The notes under the pieces: model-generated | The model's input: only the letters and a program-made list of their open reading frames with translations | What the model was told of the DNA's origin: nothing | The model's database searches: none | From: Exiguobacterium sp. SL-9 | GTDB taxonomy: Bacteria > Bacillota > Bacilli > Exiguobacteriales > Exiguobacteriaceae | DNA: 64,000 nucleotides | Reading direction: 5' to 3' | Assembly (NCBI RefSeq): GCF_004336985.1 | Contig: NZ_SJUO01000002.1 | Location: 310,001 to 374,000 of the forward strand | In this document: in pieces, positions 18,112 through 26,806 of the stretch | Layout: every line of letters starts with the position of its first letter | Position numbering within the stretch: the stretch's first letter is position 1 | Position numbers and translations under genes: made by a program

Positions 18112-18711
18112 ATGGCTCGTTACACAGGTCCAGCTTGGAAACTCTCGCGTCGCTTAGGCATCTCGCTTAGCGAAACGGGTAAAGAATTAGCAAAACGTCC
18201 TTACGCACCAGGTCAACACGGAAATGGTCGTCGTAAAATCTCTGAATACGGTCTTCAGCTTCAAGCGAAGCAAGCACTCCGTCACATGTACGGAATCAAC
18301 GAGAAGCAATTCCGTCGCATCTTCAACGATGCAGGGAAAATGCAAGGAATCCACGGTGAGAACTTCATGTTCTTGCTCGAGTCACGCCTTGACAACCTCG
18401 TTTACCGTATGGGTCTCGCTCGCACACGTCGTGGAGCGCGCCAACTCGTCAACCACGGTCACATCCAAGTTGACGGTTCACGTGTAGACATCGCGTCTTA
18501 CCGTGTAAAACCAGGTCAAGTCATCTCAGTTCGCGAGAAGTCTAAAAACTTCAAAGCGATCGCTGAAGCTCTCGAAGTAGCACCAGCTACAAAAGACTAC
18601 GTAACATTCGACGCTGAGAAGCTCGAAGGTACATTCGTACGTCTTCCTGAGCGTGCTGAATTGAACGACCAAATCAAAGAGCAACTCATCGTTGAGTACT
18701 ACTCACGTTAA
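18112..18711 (+). CDS. rpsD: 30S ribosomal protein S4
   Basis: Primary 16S rRNA-binding protein that nucleates 30S assembly. The 199 residues match the Bacillus length (200). The N-terminus [16 protein letters not shown] is the Bacillus-type S4 start without the zinc-finger form. The S4 RNA-binding domain covers about residues 90-155 ([30 protein letters not shown]). GGAGGAG precedes ATG. It is transcribed from its own strong promoter with a long leader and ends at a hairpin. Codon use is strongly biased, as expected for high expression. Confidence 0.99.
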   Translation: MARYTGPAWKLSRRLGISLSETGKELAKRPYAPGQHGNGRRKISEYGLQLQAKQALRHMYGINEKQFRRIFNDAGKMQGIHGENFMFLLESRLDNLVYRMGLARTRRGARQLVNHGHIQVDGSRVDIASYRVKPGQVISVREKSKNFKAIAEALEVAPATKDYVTFDAEKLEGTFVRLPERAELNDQIKEQLIVEYYSR

Positions 18712-18718
18712 TGCTTTT

Positions 18719-18757
18719 ATCCCCTTCCCTGTCTCGGCAGGAAAGGGGATTTTTTTA
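18719..18757. terminator. rpsD terminator, shared with the alarmone synthetase gene
   Basis: Stem 18721-18731 with 18738-18748 (one non-Watson-Crick pair), followed by seven T on the plus strand. It overlaps the 3' end of the convergent gene. Confidence 0.9.
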
Positions 18758-19381
18758 TTTCTTCAAAATTTGTTCGCGGATGCGGCCCATCTGTGTATCG
18801 AGCGCATCTGCCATATTCGCCGCCTCGGTCAACTCATGCCGTGACATCTCGGGAACTTGATGCTGGTATTTATATTGAAGCTTATGCTCCGTCGCTGCCC
18901 AAAAGTCCATGGCGAGCGTACGGATTTGAATCTCAGCCGGTACCCAGATGACGCGTTCCGCCAAGTAAACTTTCGTCCGGACGATGAGGTGCAGGCTCCG
19001 GTAGCCGCTCGGTTTTGGATGTTCGATATAATCTTTGATCTCATCAATCTGTAAATCGTCCCGTTTCTTCAAATGGTCGAGGATGGCGTAGATATCATCA
19101 CGAAAACTCGTGACGATTCGGACCCCGGCGACGTCATAAATATTGTCCCAGAGCGCTTCCACTTCGAGGGGAAGCCCTTTTTGATTCATTTTTCGTACGA
19201 TTGACGGCAGCGTCTTCATCCTCGTCTTCACATGTTCAATCGGGGAATAGCCGAGCCGCGTCTGCCAATCGAGGTCGATGATGCCGAGATCACTCTCGAG
19301 TTCGGTGATCGCCATCTCATAGTAGCGGAACCGCTCCCGCCATTGGTGGAACTGTTCGCCAAAAAACTCTTCGATATCCAT
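18755..19381 (-). CDS. small alarmone synthetase (RelA/SpoT synthetase domain only)
   Basis: GTP pyrophosphokinase of 208 residues that makes (p)ppGpp from GTP/GDP and ATP, with no hydrolase or regulatory domains. Synthetase motifs: VKTRMKTLPSIVRKM, DVAGVRIVTSFRDDIY, HPKPSGYRSLHLIV and EIQIRTLAMDFWAATEHKL. The size fits RelQ (YjbM) or RelP (YwaC) small synthetases, and I cannot separate the two by eye. The ATG at 19381 has AGGAGG seven bases upstream; the longer open frame is not used. It lies between rpsD and tyrS. Confidence 0.92.
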   Translation of the reverse strand: MDIEEFFGEQFHQWRERFRYYEMAITELESDLGIIDLDWQTRLGYSPIEHVKTRMKTLPSIVRKMNQKGLPLEVEALWDNIYDVAGVRIVTSFRDDIYAILDHLKKRDDLQIDEIKDYIEHPKPSGYRSLHLIVRTKVYLAERVIWVPAEIQIRTLAMDFWAATEHKLQYKYQHQVPEMSRHELTEAANMADALDTQMGRIREQILKK

Positions 19382-19443
19382 AACAAAGCCTCCTTGTCGT
19401 CTATACTTGCCATCGTAGCAGACCAAATCCAGTTTGCGACAAT

Positions 19444-19483
19444 AAAAAAACGTCCATGCTCGCAATTTTTGCGGACATGGACG
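19444..19483 (-). terminator. tyrS terminator
   Basis: Hairpin with CGTCCATG (19451-19458) and CATGGACG (19476-19483), inner GC pair, and a T run on the minus strand from A residues 19444-19450. It lies directly after the tyrS stop. Confidence 0.9.
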
Positions 19484-19489
19484 GATAAA

Positions 19490-20737
19490 TCAGACGTGAC
19501 GAATCACGAAGTACTTTTTCTTACCACGACGGATGACCGTGAACTCACCGAGCGTATCGGCGTGTGTCACCGTCTTATCGAGCGCCTGTTCCCGCTCACC
19601 GTTCAAGTAAATCGCTCCGTTTTGAACATCTTCACGGGCTTGACGTTTCGATGGTGCAATCTTCGCTTCGACGAGAAGATCGACGAGGTTACGTTCGCCG
19701 TCAAGTTCGAACTGTGGCATGCCTTTGAAAGCAGCATCCATGTCTTCTGGCTTGAGTGTCTTCAAGTCGCCGCTAAAGAAGGCAGTCGTGATGCGTTGCG
19801 CTTGATCGAGACCCGCTTCGCCGTGGACGAGTTTCGTCATCTCTTCAGCGAGACGACGTTGAGCGACACGTCTTTCAGGAGCAGATGCCACTTCACTTTC
19901 AAGTGCCAAGATGTCGTCATGCGACATGAACGTGAAGTATTTGATGAACTTGATCACGTCAGCGTCGTCGACGTTAATCCAGAACTGGTAGAACTCGTAA
20001 GGTGTCGTCTTATCCGCGTCGAGCCAGACCGCGCCGCCGGCTGTCTTTCCAAATTTCTGTCCGTCCGATTTTGTCACGAGTGGCACCGTCAACCCGAACG
20101 CCTTCTCCGAGTGACCGAAGCGGCGGATGAGTTCGAGACCGGCCGTGATGTTGCCCCATTGATCGCTACCCCCGACCTGAAGTCGGCAGTTTTCATTCTC
20201 GTATAACTTCAAGAAGTCGAACGATTGCAAGAGCATGTATGAGAATTCCGTGTACGAGATCCCATTCTCCAAACGCGAGTCGACAGAATCCTTGGCGAGC
20301 ATGTAACTGATCGGGAAGTGCTTCCCGATGTCGCGCAAGAAGTCGATAATCGACAGCTCTTCCGTCCACTCGTAGTTGTTGCGAATTGAAATCGGGTTCT
20401 CTCCTTCGAGCGGGAGGAAGCGGCTCAATTGGTCTTTAATCCGATCCGAGAATTCCTTGACCGTGTCGAGCGTATTGAGCGAACGCTCATCCGAACGACC
20501 TGACGGGTCACCGATCATGCCAGTCGCTCCACCGACGAGGGCGATGACGTGGTGTCCCGCCTCTTGGAAACGTTTGAGCGTTAAAATCGGGAGCAAGTGC
20601 CCGATGTGGAGCGAGTCCGCCGTCGGGTCGAACCCGGTGTAAAGCGTCGTCGGTTTGTTCAACTGTTCTTTCAATCCTGCTTCGTCCGTCATTTGGTTAA
20701 CGAGACCTCTAAATTCTAAATCCTTCAATAATTCCAT
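19490..20737 (-). CDS. tyrS: tyrosyl-tRNA synthetase
   Basis: Class I aminoacyl-tRNA synthetase charging tRNA-Tyr. The 415 residues contain the HIGH motif in DSLHIGHLLPIL (near residue 45) and the KMSKS equivalent KFGKT in SDGQKFGKTAGGA (near residue 230). A C-terminal S4-like RNA-binding domain follows (about 350-415, SKRQAREDVQNGAIYLNG). ATG at 20737 has GGAG eight bases upstream; the longer frame passes through the T-box leader and is not used. It is controlled by the T-box directly upstream. Confidence 0.97.
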   Translation of the reverse strand: MELLKDLEFRGLVNQMTDEAGLKEQLNKPTTLYTGFDPTADSLHIGHLLPILTLKRFQEAGHHVIALVGGATGMIGDPSGRSDERSLNTLDTVKEFSDRIKDQLSRFLPLEGENPISIRNNYEWTEELSIIDFLRDIGKHFPISYMLAKDSVDSRLENGISYTEFSYMLLQSFDFLKLYENENCRLQVGGSDQWGNITAGLELIRRFGHSEKAFGLTVPLVTKSDGQKFGKTAGGAVWLDADKTTPYEFYQFWINVDDADVIKFIKYFTFMSHDDILALESEVASAPERRVAQRRLAEEMTKLVHGEAGLDQAQRITTAFFSGDLKTLKPEDMDAAFKGMPQFELDGERNLVDLLVEAKIAPSKRQAREDVQNGAIYLNGEREQALDKTVTHADTLGEFTVIRRGKKKYFVIRHV

Positions 20738-20761
20738 CTGTTCCACTCCTTCGATTGACAT

Positions 20762-20998
20762 AAAAAAACGTCCCTTCTCATATGAGAAGGGACGGAGATT
20801 CCGCGGTACCACCCTAATTGCCACAGCTGTGGCCACTTGAAGCGAGAGATAACGGTCTCGACCCGGCCGAACGGCACGCTCCAAAAGTGTAATTCATCGG
20901 TTGACATTGGCTAGTTCACAGCACCCACTAGCTTTCTGGACAAGCGGTCAATCGACTACTTCGCTTTCTTCATCGCGTCTTTATTTATGGACTATGCT
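20762..20998 (-). promoter_or_regulatory. T-box leader of tyrS (Tyr, specifier TAC)
   Basis: The conserved T-box AGGGTGGTACCGCGG lies at 20815-20801 on the minus strand. The terminator is a 26-base perfect palindrome (20769-20794) followed by seven T. In stem I, the specifier loop reads GAATTACACTTTTGG, with TAC at 20891-20889, a tyrosine codon that matches the downstream gene. Uncharged tRNA-Tyr would bind and allow read-through. Confidence 0.94.
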
Positions 20999-21004
20999 TT
21001 ACAT

Positions 21005-21032
21005 TTTATAAGTTCCTTTTCCAAATTGTCAA
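21005..21032 (-). promoter_or_regulatory. promoter of tyrS T-box transcript
   Basis: TTGACA (21032-21027), 16-base spacer, TATAAA (21010-21005) on the minus strand, just upstream of the T-box leader. Confidence 0.85.
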
Positions 21033-21091
21033 CCAAGAAGATGGAAACTTGCATCAGGTAGTCGATTCGGGGTAAGGTCAGGAAAGACTTG

Positions 21092-21100
21092 TGCTATAAT
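21092..21100 (+). promoter_or_regulatory. extended -10 promoter of the PBP gene
   Basis: TGCTATAAT, an extended -10, about 50 bases upstream of the ATG. A second TATAAT follows at 21105-21110. No good -35 is seen. Confidence 0.6.
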
Positions 21101-21150
21101 CGTATATAATACTGTCTAAAATAGTTTTACACCATATTAAGGAGGCTGTC

Positions 21151-23625
21151 ATGCTGCAAAAGATTCGAGACATATGGAACCAACCAAAGTCCTTGAAAGC
21201 TCGCCGTTATGCCAATGTATTTTATGATGTGTCGTGGAACGTGCTACTCCTCACCATCATTTCTGTCGTCCTCATTGGATTTTTAGGCGCCGGGATTGGA
21301 GCGGGGTATTTCGCTTCCCTCGTCAAGGATATGCCGGCACCCGCATATAAGACGATGACATCACAAATCAACACATACTCATCGACTTCTGACATTTATT
21401 TTGGAAGCGGTGAACGGATCGGAAACTATACGACGGATGAAGTACGGGTTCCCGTCGCCGTCGAGAAAGTTTCTCCGTTCGTCGTCGACGCGTTACTCGC
21501 CACAGAGGACGTCGAGTTTTACGAGCACGACGGTGTCGTGCCGAAAGCGACGCTCCGTGCCATCTTACAAGAAGCGACCGGATCGGAAGACCGGACCGGC
21601 GGCTCGACGCTCACTCAACAGCTGATCAAGAATCAAATGTTGACGAACGAAGTATCGTTCGAACGAAAAGCGAAAGAGATTTTACTCGCCCTTCGTCTCG
21701 AGAAAGCGATGAACAAAGATGAAATCTTGAACGCGTACTTGAACGTCGTCTCGTTCGGACGGAACTCGATGGGACGCAACATCTCAGGGATTGAAGCAGC
21801 CGCTCGCGGCGTGTTCAACACATCGTCTGAGAAATTGACGTTGCCACAAGCCGCTTTCCTCGCGGGGATCCCGAAAAACCCGTTCCTGTACACACCGTAT
21901 TACCAAGGGGGTGTCATTAAAGAGGACGTGTCACCGGCAATCAACCGGATGAAGACGGTACTCAATCGGATGTACGTCGCCGGCAAGATCAGTAAAAAAG
22001 ACTATAATGCCGCCTTTAATTACGACATCACGAAAGACTTCATGAAAACACAATCGAAGCCGCGTGACCGATATCCGTACGTCGTCCAATGGGCAGAAGA
22101 AGATGCCCTCATCATCGTCCGTGACCACCTTCTTGAACAAGATGGTGTCGACTTGAACGAATTAAGTACGGAAGATCGAAAAGAAATTACGAACACGTAT
22201 GGACGTCGTGCCCATAACGCACTCCGTCAAGGTGGATATAAGATTCATTTGTCACTTGATAAACAAGTACACGAATCGATGCAACAACCGGCCCGGAACG
22301 TCAATAACTTCGGACCAAATAACTCACCGAACATCGACCCCGAACAAGGTCCGGAGCAAACCGCAGCCATTATGCTCGACAACAAGACAGGTCGCATTCT
22401 CGGATTCGTCGGCGGTCGTTATGTGAACGGAAAAACGGATGATTTTAACCGTGCCCGTCTAATGGAACGTCAAATCGGGTCGACGGCAAAACCACTTCTC
22501 GTTTATGCGAATGCAATCGAGAAAGGTCTCATTACTACCGATACGGTGATCATTGATGAGAAATATAAATATCAAAATGGATCAAACCCAGACACGATTG
22601 AAATCAACAATGAAGATTTAACATTCCGAGGGCCGATGACGGCACGTGAGGCATTGAAACAATCTCGAAACGTCCCTGCTGTGAAAATCTACGAAGAGCT
22701 AGCGGACTTTAGAAGTGACACAGAGAAGCTGCTTCAAATGGGGATAAACGTCCCAGAGGAAACACGTGATGCGCCATCAATGGCACTCGGTGTCAGTTCA
22801 GTCGAACTAGCGGCACTGGCATCAGGTTACGCGATGCTCGCGAACGGCGGCGAACACGTTGAACCGTATATCATCGATCGCGTCGAATATCAAGGCGAGG
22901 TCATTTACGAGAAAAATCCGAAGAAAACACGGATTTACTCTGATCGCACCGCGTATCTGATCGTCGATATGCTCCGAGACGTGTACACATCTGGAACAGC
23001 GACATACGCCAAATCACTCTTGAACGTTCCTGGCGACTGGATGGGGAAAACAGGTACGACACAAGACCGCCGTGACTCGTATTTGGTCGGCTCGACTCCT
23101 GGCGTTACCCTAGCTGTCTGGACAGGTTACGATCAAGAAAATAGTCTAGTCGATGGTCAAGGATATGGGCGTTACTACCAACGGACGCAAGGCATGTGGT
23201 CTAAAATTGCCAACAACGTCTATCTCGATAGCCCGAATGTATTCAACTCGAACGCACGTTTTGTGCAGCCGGCTAGTGTAAGAGCAAGCGACTTCGGTGA
23301 CTCTGGCTCATTCTCTGAGAAGAAGAAAGTCGAAGAGATTAAGAAGGAAGAAGAAGCGAAGAAGAAAGCCGAAGAAGAGGCGAAGAAGAAAGAAGAAGCG
23401 GAAGAGAAGAAACAAGAGGCTGAAGAAGAGAAACAAGAAGCTGAGGCTGCTGCGAAAGACAAGGCGGCCGCTGACGCGAAAGCGAAAGCTGAAGCTGACA
23501 AGAAGAAAGCTGAAGAAGAAGCGAAGAAAAAAGCTGAAGAAGAAGCCAAGAAGAAAGCCGAGGCCGAGAAAAAGGCTGAGGAAGATAAGAAGAAAGAAGA
23601 CGCCGAAGAAGCAGACGGCGCCTAA
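21151..23625 (+). CDS. class A penicillin-binding protein (transglycosylase/transpeptidase)
   Basis: Bifunctional peptidoglycan synthase, 824 residues. The short cytoplasmic N-terminus precedes one transmembrane helix (about residues 29-58). The GT51 transglycosylase shows ATEDVEFYEHDGV and GGSTLTQQLIKNQ (about 120-165). The transpeptidase has the active-site Ser-Lys in GSTAKP (near 450), SRN in KQSRNVPAV (near 510) and KTG in GKTGTTQDRR (near 635). The usual GSTFKP reads GSTAKP. From about residue 725 to the end is a 100-residue Lys/Glu/Ala low-complexity, coiled-coil-like tail lying outside the membrane. AAGGAGG precedes ATG. It is PBP1-like, sitting where Bacillus has no PBP. Confidence 0.95.
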   Translation: MLQKIRDIWNQPKSLKARRYANVFYDVSWNVLLLTIISVVLIGFLGAGIGAGYFASLVKDMPAPAYKTMTSQINTYSSTSDIYFGSGERIGNYTTDEVRVPVAVEKVSPFVVDALLATEDVEFYEHDGVVPKATLRAILQEATGSEDRTGGSTLTQQLIKNQMLTNEVSFERKAKEILLALRLEKAMNKDEILNAYLNVVSFGRNSMGRNISGIEAAARGVFNTSSEKLTLPQAAFLAGIPKNPFLYTPYYQGGVIKEDVSPAINRMKTVLNRMYVAGKISKKDYNAAFNYDITKDFMKTQSKPRDRYPYVVQWAEEDALIIVRDHLLEQDGVDLNELSTEDRKEITNTYGRRAHNALRQGGYKIHLSLDKQVHESMQQPARNVNNFGPNNSPNIDPEQGPEQTAAIMLDNKTGRILGFVGGRYVNGKTDDFNRARLMERQIGSTAKPLLVYANAIEKGLITTDTVIIDEKYKYQNGSNPDTIEINNEDLTFRGPMTAREALKQSRNVPAVKIYEELADFRSDTEKLLQMGINVPEETRDAPSMALGVSSVELAALASGYAMLANGGEHVEPYIIDRVEYQGEVIYEKNPKKTRIYSDRTAYLIVDMLRDVYTSGTATYAKSLLNVPGDWMGKTGTTQDRRDSYLVGSTPGVTLAVWTGYDQENSLVDGQGYGRYYQRTQGMWSKIANNVYLDSPNVFNSNARFVQPASVRASDFGDSGSFSEKKKVEEIKKEEEAKKKAEEEAKKKEEAEEKKQEAEEEKQEAEAAAKDKAAADAKAKAEADKKKAEEEAKKKAEEEAKKKAEAEKKAEEDKKKEDAEEADGA

Positions 23626-23634
23626 CCCGACAAG

Positions 23635-23664
23635 AAAGGTCGACACATCGCGTGTCGACCTTTT
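23635..23664. terminator. bidirectional terminator PBP gene / acsA
   Basis: A 12-bp perfect stem (23635-23646 with 23652-23663), loop ATCGC, T-rich tails on both strands, between convergent stops. Confidence 0.92.
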
Positions 23665-23669
23665 GTCGT

Positions 23670-25376
23670 TCAATCTTCCATTGTCGATAAGTCACCTGTC
23701 TCGAGATTCAATTCCCAAGCCTTCAAGACACGACGCATGATTTTCCCGCTTCGGGTTTTCGGAAGCTTGTCTTTGAACTCGATCTCACGCGGTGCCGCAT
23801 GGGCCGCAAGACCTTCTTTGACGAACTTTTGAATCTCCGCCTTCAACTCGTCCGATGGCTCGTATCCTTTACGAAGCGCGATGAACGCCTTGATAATTTC
23901 CCCACGGACCGGGTCCGGTTTCCCTATGACACCGGCCTCGGCGACAGCCGGGTGCTCGACGAGACGACTCTCGACTTCGAACGGACCAACCCGCTCTCCT
24001 GCTGTCATGATGACGTCATCGACGCGACCTTGGAACCAGAAGTAGCCATCCTCATCCATATAGGCCGAGTCGCCTGAGACGTACCAATCGCCCCAGAAAT
24101 AGCTCTCATACTTCGTATCGTTTTTCCAAATCTTCCGCATCATCGACGGCCACGGCGTCTTGAGTGCCAGGTTACCCATCCGATGCGGTGGGAGCGGTTG
24201 ACCACGGTCGTCTAAAATTGCTGCCTCACAACCTGGGATAGCCTTGCCCATCGAACCTGGTTTAATATCCATCGTCGGATAGTTACAGATCATCATCGCA
24301 CCAGTCTCTGTCATCCACCACGTGTCGTGAATCCGTAGTCCGAACGATTCGTTCCCCCAACGAATGACTTCCGGATTGAGTGGTTCACCGACCGAAAGGA
24401 TATGACGGAGTGATGATAGATCATATTTCTCGAACGCTTCTTCGCCAGCACCCATGAGCATGCGGAACGCTGTTGGCGCGCTGTACCAGACCGTGACCTC
24501 GAACCGTTCGATGACCGAATACCAGAACTCAGGATTGAATCGTCCCCCGACGATCACGTTCGTCGCCCCGTTCAAGAACGGTGCGAAAATCCCGTAACTC
24601 GTTCCCGTTACCCAGCCCGGGTCAGCCGTGCACCAATATATATCGTCCGGTTGCAAATCGAGCACCCATTTCCCGGTCATCAAGTGTTGCACCATGGCGT
24701 TATGAACGTGCAGGACGCCTTTCGGCTTCCCAGTCGAGCCTGACGTATAATGCAAAATCATACCGTCCTCACGGTCAACCCACGTGATGTCGAGGTCGGT
24801 CGAGGCGTCACCCGCCAATTTACGGTAGTCGATGATTTTTCCTGACTCCTCCACCACGTCGCCGACGATTAAAATCGTCTCCAAGTGCGGAAGTTGATCG
24901 ACCGGGACACGTGGCAAGAGCGCCTCGGTCGTCACGATGACTTTCGCTTCCGAATCGAGCAGACGATCGTGGACGGCTTGCTCCATGAACGCCTCAAACA
25001 ATGGTCCAACAATCGCACCCAGCTTGAGTGTGCCGAGCAAAATAAAATAAAGTTCTGGACTCCGTGGCATGAAGATGAAGACGCGGTCGCCTTTCTCCAC
25101 TCCAACCGATTTCAGAACGTTTCCGGACCGATTGCTTTCTCGTTTCATATCTTCATACGTGTAGCGCTCTTCTCGTTCCCCATCGAAATAGAGCAATGCC
25201 AATTTTGTGGCAAGTTCGCCTTCAGCATGACGGTCAATCGCTTCGTACGCCATGTTGACGTTCCCTGTCAAATTCCATGAACATAACGCTTCTGCTTGTG
25301 TCCACTCGAACGACTGACAAGCCTCTTCATACGACGCCAATTGATGTTCCCCTGATAACGCTTTCAATTTTTCCAT
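23670..25376 (-). CDS. acsA: acetyl-CoA synthetase AcsA
   Basis: Activates acetate to acetyl-CoA through acetyl-AMP. The 568 residues are typical for the Bacillus enzyme. Adenylate-forming motifs: YTSGSTGKPKGVLH (near residue 220), DTWWMTETGA (near 345), WYVSGDSAYMDEDGYFWFQGR (near 425) and the C-terminal KTRSGKIMRR, whose second Lys is the site acetylated by AcuA in Bacillus. The ribosome site GGGGAGG is about 13 bases from ATG, a long spacing. It is divergent from acuABC, with cre-like boxes in the shared promoter region. Confidence 0.96.
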   Translation of the reverse strand: MEKLKALSGEHQLASYEEACQSFEWTQAEALCSWNLTGNVNMAYEAIDRHAEGELATKLALLYFDGEREERYTYEDMKRESNRSGNVLKSVGVEKGDRVFIFMPRSPELYFILLGTLKLGAIVGPLFEAFMEQAVHDRLLDSEAKVIVTTEALLPRVPVDQLPHLETILIVGDVVEESGKIIDYRKLAGDASTDLDITWVDREDGMILHYTSGSTGKPKGVLHVHNAMVQHLMTGKWVLDLQPDDIYWCTADPGWVTGTSYGIFAPFLNGATNVIVGGRFNPEFWYSVIERFEVTVWYSAPTAFRMLMGAGEEAFEKYDLSSLRHILSVGEPLNPEVIRWGNESFGLRIHDTWWMTETGAMMICNYPTMDIKPGSMGKAIPGCEAAILDDRGQPLPPHRMGNLALKTPWPSMMRKIWKNDTKYESYFWGDWYVSGDSAYMDEDGYFWFQGRVDDVIMTAGERVGPFEVESRLVEHPAVAEAGVIGKPDPVRGEIIKAFIALRKGYEPSDELKAEIQKFVKEGLAAHAAPREIEFKDKLPKTRSGKIMRRVLKAWELNLETGDLSTMED

Positions 25377-25408
25377 CGCTAAAGATTCGCCTCCCCTGTA
25401 ATGAATGG

Positions 25409-25450
25409 TATAACCACTTTCAGTATAGTGTTAATATTGTGACAAATCAA
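25409..25450 (-). promoter_or_regulatory. acsA promoter with cre-like CcpA box
   Basis: On the minus strand, TTGATT (25450-25445), 16-base spacer, TATACT (25428-25423). Directly after it, TGAAAGTGGTTATA (25422-25409) matches the cre consensus TGWAANCGNTNWCA at 12 of 14 positions. In Bacillus, acsA is repressed by CcpA. Confidence 0.72.
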
Positions 25451-25491
25451 TGAATTTCCAAAATCTCCAAAAGAGCGTGAACGAAGTGGGA

Positions 25492-25506
25492 TGAAAGCGC
25501 TATAAT
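25492..25506 (+). promoter_or_regulatory. cre-like CcpA box overlapping the acuA -10
   Basis: TGAAAGCGCTATAA (25492-25505) matches the cre consensus at 13 of 14 positions and overlaps the -10 TATAAT (25501-25506). Binding by CcpA would block the acuABC promoter. Confidence 0.75.
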
Positions 25507-25531
25507 AGAAGATGGAAAAGGTGGTGACTCC

Positions 25532-26161
25532 ATGGAAAAACAATATCATTCAAAGGTGTGGGAAACCTCACTCGGAGCCGTAATCATCGATGGACCCATC
25601 GAAAGCGATAGACTAGCGACGTATCGCCTCGATGAGGGATTGACCGCATTTCGTGAACCTGAGGACCAACACAAGGCGCTCGTTGAAATCGCTGCCCTAA
25701 AAGAAGGCCGAATCATCGTGGCCCGCGTCGATGACCTGGTCATCGGCTACGTGACATATTTATATCCAGATCCGTATGAACGTTGGAGTGAAGGGAACGA
25801 CCCGTATATTCTCGAGCTCGGCGCCATCGAAGTGAGCCCGCGTTACCGCGGCCAACGGATTGGAAAACAGCTCCTTGAGGTGTCGATGATGGACCCGCAT
25901 ATGGACGATTTCTTGATTTTGACGACGGAATATTATTGGCACTGGGATCTAAAAGGAAGTGGTCTCTCGATTTGGGATTACCGAAAAGTAATGGAGAAGA
26001 TGATGAATCATGGCGGGCTCATCTTCTTCCCGACCGACGATCCGGAAATCGCTTCGCACCCGGCCAACTGTCTGATGGCAAGAATCGGTAAGAACGTCCG
26101 ACAAGAGACGATCGACCATTTCGATTCACTCCGGCTGCGACGCCGGTTCATGTATGACTAA
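25532..26161 (+). CDS. acuA: AcuA acetyltransferase
   Basis: GNAT-family protein acetyltransferase that inactivates AcsA by acetylating its catalytic lysine. The 209 residues include the acetyl-CoA pyrophosphate-binding loop in SPRYRGQRIGKQLLEVS (near residue 110). GGTGGTG precedes ATG. First gene of acuABC; the next ATG follows 12 bases after its stop. Expected to be co-repressed with acsA through the cre box at its promoter. Confidence 0.94.
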   Translation: MEKQYHSKVWETSLGAVIIDGPIESDRLATYRLDEGLTAFREPEDQHKALVEIAALKEGRIIVARVDDLVIGYVTYLYPDPYERWSEGNDPYILELGAIEVSPRYRGQRIGKQLLEVSMMDPHMDDFLILTTEYYWHWDLKGSGLSIWDYRKVMEKMMNHGGLIFFPTDDPEIASHPANCLMARIGKNVRQETIDHFDSLRLRRRFMYD

Positions 26162-26173
26162 GGAGGGATTTGG

Positions 26174-26806
26174 ATGCTGATTGAACAAATGATGAACCGT
26201 CATGTCGTGACGATTCAGCCGACCAATACGATCGCCCATGCGGCCAAGCTCATGCGCGATCATAAAGTACGCCATCTCATCGTCACGAATCCGGCCCGTC
26301 AAGTCGTCGGCATCGTCGGTCAGTTCGAGATGAGTGGTGCGACGAGCGTTTTCCACCCCGAAAGTGAAAGCGCAGACTTTAAAAACCCTGTCTCGAGCAT
26401 CATGCGACAAGATGTGACAACGGCGAATCCGTACGATTTCTTCGAAGATGCGGCCGCCTTGTTTTATGAATATCGTTTAACATGTCTACCCATCATCGAA
26501 CAAGGAAAGCTCGTCGGCGTATTGACTGAGACGGACTTATTGCGCTACTTCGTCCAATTGACCGGCGCACTCGAGCCGAGTTCGCAAATTGAAATCTTAG
26601 TCGAAAACACGACCGGTACGCTTGAGAAAGTGACGCGTCTCCTAGCCAAGACGAACGTCAACATCATTAACGTGTTCGTCCACCCGACGCCCGACCCTTA
26701 CAAACGGATCATCTCGTTCCGCGTCCAGACGATGAATCCGCTGCGTATCATCGAACGGTTGAAGCGTGAAGGTTTCGATGTGCTCGGTCCGGAGATGTCC
26801 CAATGA
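26174..26806 (+). CDS. acuB: AcuB, CBS-ACT domain protein
   Basis: A 210-residue regulatory protein encoded with the AcsA acetylation system. Two CBS repeats (MNRHVVTIQPTNTIAHAAKL at residues 6-60, MRQDVTTANPYDFFEDAA and CLPIIEQGKLVGVLTETDLL at about 75-135) are followed by an ACT domain (EILVENTTGTLEKVTRLLAK onward). CBS domains bind adenine nucleotides; the exact role of AcuB is unknown. AAGGAGG precedes ATG. Its last codons overlap the acuC start as ATGA. Confidence 0.94.
   Translation: MLIEQMMNRHVVTIQPTNTIAHAAKLMRDHKVRHLIVTNPARQVVGIVGQFEMSGATSVFHPESESADFKNPVSSIMRQDVTTANPYDFFEDAAALFYEYRLTCLPIIEQGKLVGVLTETDLLRYFVQLTGALEPSSQIEILVENTTGTLEKVTRLLAKTNVNIINVFVHPTPDPYKRIISFRVQTMNPLRIIERLKREGFDVLGPEMSQ

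Noticed and set aside
19232-20206. 324-codon plus-strand frame
   Set aside because: Lies opposite tyrS and the alarmone synthetase, both clearly real, with no ribosome site and no recognisable domain.
20769-20794. Perfect 26-base palindrome, considered as an operator
   Set aside because: It is the terminator arm of the tyrS T-box, followed by seven T and preceded by the T-box sequence.
23297-23740. Lys/Arg-rich frame inside the PBP tail
   Set aside because: It is the frame-shifted reading of the AAG/GAA-rich tail; no start signal.
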